64,000 bases of DNA from Piscicola geometra (Eukaryota > Annelida > Clitellata > Hirudinida > Piscicolidae): contig OX030955.1 of the NCBI GenBank assembly GCA_943735955.1, forward strand, positions 6,680,769 through 6,744,768. The letters run 5' to 3'. Position numbers and translations under genes: made by a program. Shown here in pieces: positions 59,020 through 64,000 of the stretch. Each line of letters starts with the position of its first letter. Position 1 is the stretch's first letter. A model generated the notes under the pieces. It was not told the DNA's origin. It saw only the letters and a program-made list of their open reading frames with translations, and ran no database searches.

Positions 59020-62000
59020 TCACCATCTCATCCCCCTGATCATCGTCCACCTACTCAGGCATCCCTCCACCTCTCGCAACTTCTTCCGCAACATGCCACT
59101 GGTCACAGGCCATCTCTTCCCACCCACCTCCACCACTCCTCCACCAGTTGCCTCCAATTCTCTTTCATCACTTGCATTCTTCTTTCTAGCATCGCCAGTG
59201 TCTTTTCCATTGTAACTCATAGAAACAGAGATTTTGATGATGCTGTTTGCATCGTGAGTTGTAGCTTCAATGGGGTTGTCTCCCTCTTCCATCTCCTTCT
59301 CAAGTTCTGAAAGACAGACGTTAAAGAATTTCAAGAAATATTCAATAATCGAGAACTTGCAAGAGCGGTAAAATGTTGCCAAACATCCGTGAAAAAAACC
59401 ACTGGTTAAAAAAACACATGATTCAAAAATGTAAAAAACTATAAACCAAAAATTAAAAAAATATTTGCAGTAATTTTCACAATTAAAAATGGCATAATGA
59501 CACAAGGCGTGTTTGAGCAAGTGCACCTTGGTACTTGCTCATGAGGACTCTGAAGGAGGCGACCTCTTCAACGCATGCCCCGTGCTTCGATCTCACCTTG
59601 GTTTGGTTGGTAGTTCAATGAAATCACTTCTGGAATATTATTAGAACTAACGTTTGGTTACAAACTCCAAATAGGAGACATGTTCTAGTTTTTAATCTGA
59701 AAAGTTTATAGATGAAGAAGATTATTTTATTAGACGAATCTATAATACCGATAATCCTGATATATATAGGCTGAGCAGTATAATACTTGAGACGAATGAG
59801 CTTTATGAATATGCAAACTTTCGAAAGGAGCTGCATGTTCTGCATCTGTCTTTTCTGCACCTCTCCTTCCAGCCTCGCCACTTCCGCTTCGTGCAGTTGC
59901 AGCTGGGGAGGTAAGATGGAGTTCTAAATGAATCTTTTAAAGATTTTAAATTTATTTTCACATTCCTTCATAATCACATCCCGAAAGACGCAGACCATGT
60001 TACAAAATACATAATAAAATTGAATGGGGGATAATAATAATAGGGCTAATGTGAAGAAAAAGCGGATAATAAATAACATGAAACACATGGTTTGTATATT
60101 AGTCAAAAAATATAAACTAAAATTCTTAAAAAAAATATATAAACACTATTAAAGATTATTTCCAAAAATTCAAAATTTATTTAGGCAATTTAATATGTAA
60201 GTAGCGCTTCGCATAAAATATTAGGATAGAAATGATTTCACGCATGCTTAAGTTTTTCATAAACCTTCGTGAAATCTCTTGATGCAACCCCATTAATCAA
60301 TCTTTCAGATTACAATCATCCTTACACCATCTTCACCATAACAACTTTTTTCATTTATTGATTTATATTTACACCTCTCTTTAAGTCATTAATTAATTAA
60401 TTCATTCATTTATTCATTCATTCATATGTGATGTGTCAACGTAGGCATGTAAAAATCAATGGTGGAATTGTTATATGCTGCCTTATTTCTGTGGCTCTAT
60501 TCACTACCAAGTCCATCTATCACCAGCATCTATTCATCACACACCTCTTTCATCAGCCATTCATTGTCGTAGAGGCTTTGTCTCTCGATTCTGTTCATGT
60601 CCCTCACAGTCATCTGCATCAGAAGTGCGGTGCAGTCAGACGAAAGGAGATTTTATGAAGTCATTTGAATTTATTGAAAATAAAAAAAGTAGATAAGTTA
60701 GGAGTTTCATAAATTGTCAAAATGAAAATAATTGCTTGTTTGGTCCTTTATTCCGTAGATTCGAGTATGCAATCTACCCCTGATCAGGCCTTAATATGTG
60801 GAGAAAAAAGCAGCTTTTTCTATGAAAATATAATATGGGTGCTGGAGGGGTGGAGGTTGAGCTGCCCCTGTAACAAATGGGATATCATATCAATTTTTCA
60901 AAGTCAAAAAGTCAGACTCTTATGCAAAAGTTTGACAAAGCCAGCTCTGCTCCTGATACATGAAGAAATTCTTGGCTACTCGTTTTAAAATGATTAGTAA
61001 AAATCAGAAAGATATTATGGTTCAAAAATTTAATTTACTTTCAAATATTATAAGATTATCAACTCAGTAAGTTAGTCACATAAGACGATTAAAAAAATTT
61101 ATCGTCTCAGAATCTCTTGCGTCCCTCTAATCGAATTATATTCAAAAATGGAATTTATCAGTGGAAGTGACTTTGTACACAAGCTATTTTAGACATTCAA
61201 TGTTCGTGTTGAGGTATTTGAAGCAGTGGAAACAAGAGGTCACCTCGGCGGCTTGCTTGTTCAGCGTCTGAATCCTCGTCTGCGTGTTCTCTTGCATCTG
61301 CTTCGTTGTCTCTCTGAACCTCCTCTCCAGCTGCTCTGTCACATGTTTCCACGTGCACAACTGACTCATGCCCATCCATAAACACAAATATACACACCCA
61401 GGCACGAACAAACACACATACATGAACAAACACAGATGACGACTAAGCACATAATCGAAATGTGTGCTTAGGCAAGCTCAACACAGAACTATGTAATTCA
61501 TTTACCTCTGATGAAAGCAAATCTCTCTTTTTCTTCTTCCATTTCTCGTTCCATTTTTTCGACTTTTTCCTTCATTTCTCCCTGTCCTTGATCCCTGAAT
61601 TGAAGCCAATTTTCTATCTCTTTCTCTAGCTTTTTTATTTCTTCATCACGATTTTCATTTGCTTTTTTCATTCCTAGAAATTCAGAATTTTTATCAACAT
61701 ATTTGATTAACTCATTCATGGAAAAGATATGATTTTACTTTGATTTGATTTCATGATTTATTCAAAAGTCATAAAAATAAATTTTTGAAACTAAATGAAA
61801 TAAATTCTCCAAAATAAATTTGTAAAACACATCAAAGATGAAACCAAAAGCCATTAAGAACAACTTCTTCCCCAAAGCCACATATTCCAAATGCAACGCC
61901 ACCACACCTTCAATCTCGCCATCAAATTTCTCTCGCAGTTCGAAGTTCTTTTGCAGCTGCTTCATGACGTCATCCCTCTCAACCACCCTCCCTCCCCTCC

Positions 62001-63169
62001 CTTCTTTCTGCGCTGTCGAATCACAATTGCATATGTTACAGCTCAATAAAAAGGTTGCAGTTCACTAAAGTGACTGCGAAGAAACCTCTGGGAGGCTGCA
62101 AACGATTCAAATGCTTCGATTTTGTGCTTCTTATGAATTCTTAAATGATTATTCATCGAGAATGAGGAGTTAGTAAGACGTTTGTCTTTTTAAGGTTGCA
62201 GGTGTTGGCTGAGATATGGTGTGTGCAGATTTCGTGCATGTAACTGTAGCATATATTTCCAGAAAATAATGTATCTTAATTATTTAAGCTATTCTTCTTT
62301 TTAATCTCATCTTTACATCATTTATTAATTCTTTCTTTAGAGTCATTAAGCTTGATTGCCTTCACCTCGGTCAATCTTGTCTTCCCAAACCACGTCAGAC
62401 AGTATTCTCTCCTGCTCCTCCTGCAAGCGCCTTATCTGGCAGAATGCATGCGATTAAACTCACTGCATAACATTTCTCATTAAAGCTGGTAAACAAAACA
62501 TGAATAATCATTTCCAAAAGCAAACAAACACTTCCACCTCACTCGTCCTCATTGCCTTCTCTTCCGAGAGAAGCCTCTCCCGATACAGCATCTCTTGTAA
62601 CGCTTCTTCCTTGTTCTTGATTCTACGGAAATATATATATATATTATTTTTAATATATATATTATTTATAATATATATATTATTTATAATATATATATTA
62701 TTTATAATATATATATTATTTATAATATATATATTATTTATAATATATATATTATTTATAATATATATATTATTTATAATATATATATTATTTATAATAT
62801 ATATATTATTTATAATTATATATAAATCTATACCATTGTATATTAATATATTTAATAATGAAGATAGTTTCTTAGAGCATTATTTTTAAAATAACTCAAT
62901 AGAGAAAAAAGAACGGCTTTGAATGATCGAAAAAAACTTTCGCTTATTAGCACGGGCATTTAGAAACCTCGACATCAATGCCATTACTCCACAAAGTCCA
63001 GTAGGCAGATGCTCACATACTGTAGAGGCCTTATTAATCTCTGGCAGTTAACCCACAATCTTCCAATTAACTCCGCCATAAAGCAAGCTTACTGATACAG
63101 AAGAAGAATTTCTTCGGGCGACTTTTTCGGCTTTTTCGTTCGACGTTTCTTTGCGATTTTTCCAATCAT
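59020..63169 (-). CDS. CCDC83-like coiled-coil protein
   Basis: Minus-strand exons: 63093-63169 (ATG at 63169), 62538-62622, 62366-62435, 61908-62012, 61506-61673, 61244-61360, 59819-59902, 59527-59596 and 59020-59306. The product starts MIGKIAKKRRTKKPKKSPEE, then ILLLYQIKNKEEALQEMLY, RRLQEEQERILSDVVWEDKI, RVVERDDVMKQLQKNFELRE, KKLEKEIENWLQFRDQGQGE, WKHVTEQLERRFRETTKQMQ and HEAEVARLEGEVQKRQMQNM. The order of landmarks (ALLDYQ-like start, EEQ..I..L, V-x-R-E-D-V, EYW-like, then a Leu-rich coil) parallels CCDC83, a poorly known coiled-coil protein. All junctions keep phase except 61506 to 61360, where the phases disagree, so a small exon or another acceptor is missing. The last exon either stops at 59020 or uses the donor ATG|GTGAGT at 59022. 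Confidence 0.65.
62637..62822. repeat. 18-bp AT repeat in CCDC83-like intron
   Basis: About ten copies of an 18-base TATATATATTATTTATAA unit in the intron between exons 63093 and 62622. It starts about 13 bases from the acceptor of the latter. Confidence 0.96.
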
Positions 63170-64000
63170 GATTGGAATTTTTAAAGTTTCTGTCTTTTTA
63201 TAAAAAAATAAAGTTAATTTCAAATTTTTAAAAATTAAATTTTAGTTTAGAGTTGAAACATTTAAACAAGAATTAATTATTTTAGTCTAACATTTTTTTC
63301 AACTCAATAACTAGCAGTCAAGCAGCTTTCTAATTCCTCAATAACTTTCAATCGCGATTTCCATTGGCAACTTTCAAAAACTGGTTATTAAAGAATTAAA
63401 ATCCATTCAAAGTGCTGTACTTTTCAACTTTTCAAACCTCGCATACATGCCTTATTGAAGGCTTTCACCACTCAGTTACCACGACAACGATCACTGATTG
63501 CACACGCATGCATTGCAACATTCTCTCCTCTTGAAAGCATATTTGGCATACGTCAATATGGCATTAATTCCGATTTCTTTTTTCTAATTAGATTCGCTAC
63601 ATGAATAATTAATTGGAAAGCACACGATTCCTTCAGTCTTTCATGTTTCCATGATGCGTGTCACAAACACAAGCCATAATAAAACGAAGAAGTCATAAAT
63701 GCACCTCCCTGTTAAACTTGATGAAGCACTGTCTTATGGCATAAAACAACAGTCGTGTTAAGAGCATTTTATGCATTCAAACACTCAAACACGTTCGATG
63801 ACAGCAAACAAATGCTCTCACTCTGAGTGTTACGAAAGCAACGAATAATGTCAAGCACTCGCCTGCATAACTATCCCCTAATGATCAAACTTTATGCATT
63901 TCGCTGCTTCTAAAGAAAATTTATTCTTTTATAAAACGATGAATAGGCTCATAATTTAGTTTTTCAAAATACTTGGAAGCCTAATGCATTATAAGTTGCA
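63170..64000. other. Upstream flank of the CCDC83-like gene
   Basis: AT-rich DNA with no exon, repeat array or RNA gene recognised. It probably contains the promoter of the minus-strand gene. Confidence 0.5.

Noticed and set aside
60722..60988. 88-codon plus-strand frame with a hydrophobic start
   Set aside because: It lies in an intron of the CCDC83-like gene, has no family features and no transcript signals; a secreted peptide cannot be excluded but is not supported.

Overview
This is an animal (metazoan) nuclear window: AT-rich, with compact multi-exon genes, GT..AG introns of about 70 to 1,400 bases, AATAAA signals after stops, and a tandem repeat in very many introns. The gene content includes elongin B, a DDX28-type mitochondrial DEAD-box helicase, GOPC/PIST, a FOXN2/3-type forkhead gene, a CCDC83-like coiled-coil gene, and two universal stress protein genes. 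Animal UspA genes are absent from vertebrates and most insects but occur in annelids, molluscs, flatworms and cnidarians. I infer a lophotrochozoan, possibly an annelid such as a leech, with low confidence on the clade. Exon models were built by hand from reading frame, splice sites and phase; every exon chain listed keeps frame unless stated.

Layout. 1-1.2 kb: the end of a minus-strand immunoglobulin-superfamily gene. 7.06-8.56 kb: a secreted leucine-rich-repeat protein (+). 10.6-11.3 kb: elongin B (+). 12.4-13.7 and 15.2-18.4 kb: two tandem minus-strand universal stress protein genes. 20.6-21.8 kb: a decayed LINE (-). 22.35-23.09 kb: a non-autonomous hAT-type DNA transposon with terminal inverted repeats and an 8-bp target duplication. 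23.4-26.6 kb: an intracellular LRR protein (+). 27.8-29.6 kb: a forkhead FOXN gene (-). 32-36.5 kb: DDX28 (+).

37.1-51.7 kb: six consecutive plus-strand genes that I cannot assign to a known family. Three of them (584, 303 and 285 aa) share one 67-nt exon of identical length and phase that encodes the same helical motif. Two others are dominated by tetrapeptide repeats (Cys-His-Pro-Asp; Asn-His-Pro-Ser/Ala) or by Cys/Lys/acidic tracts. The next gene is GOPC (52.0-57.7 kb, +), with a long Asn/His-rich C-terminal insertion and a 1.1-kb minisatellite in its last intron. 59.0-63.2 kb holds the CCDC83-like gene (-).

The best candidates for something undescribed are the gene family marked by the shared 67-nt exon, the two repeat-protein genes beside it, and the divergent universal stress protein pair.
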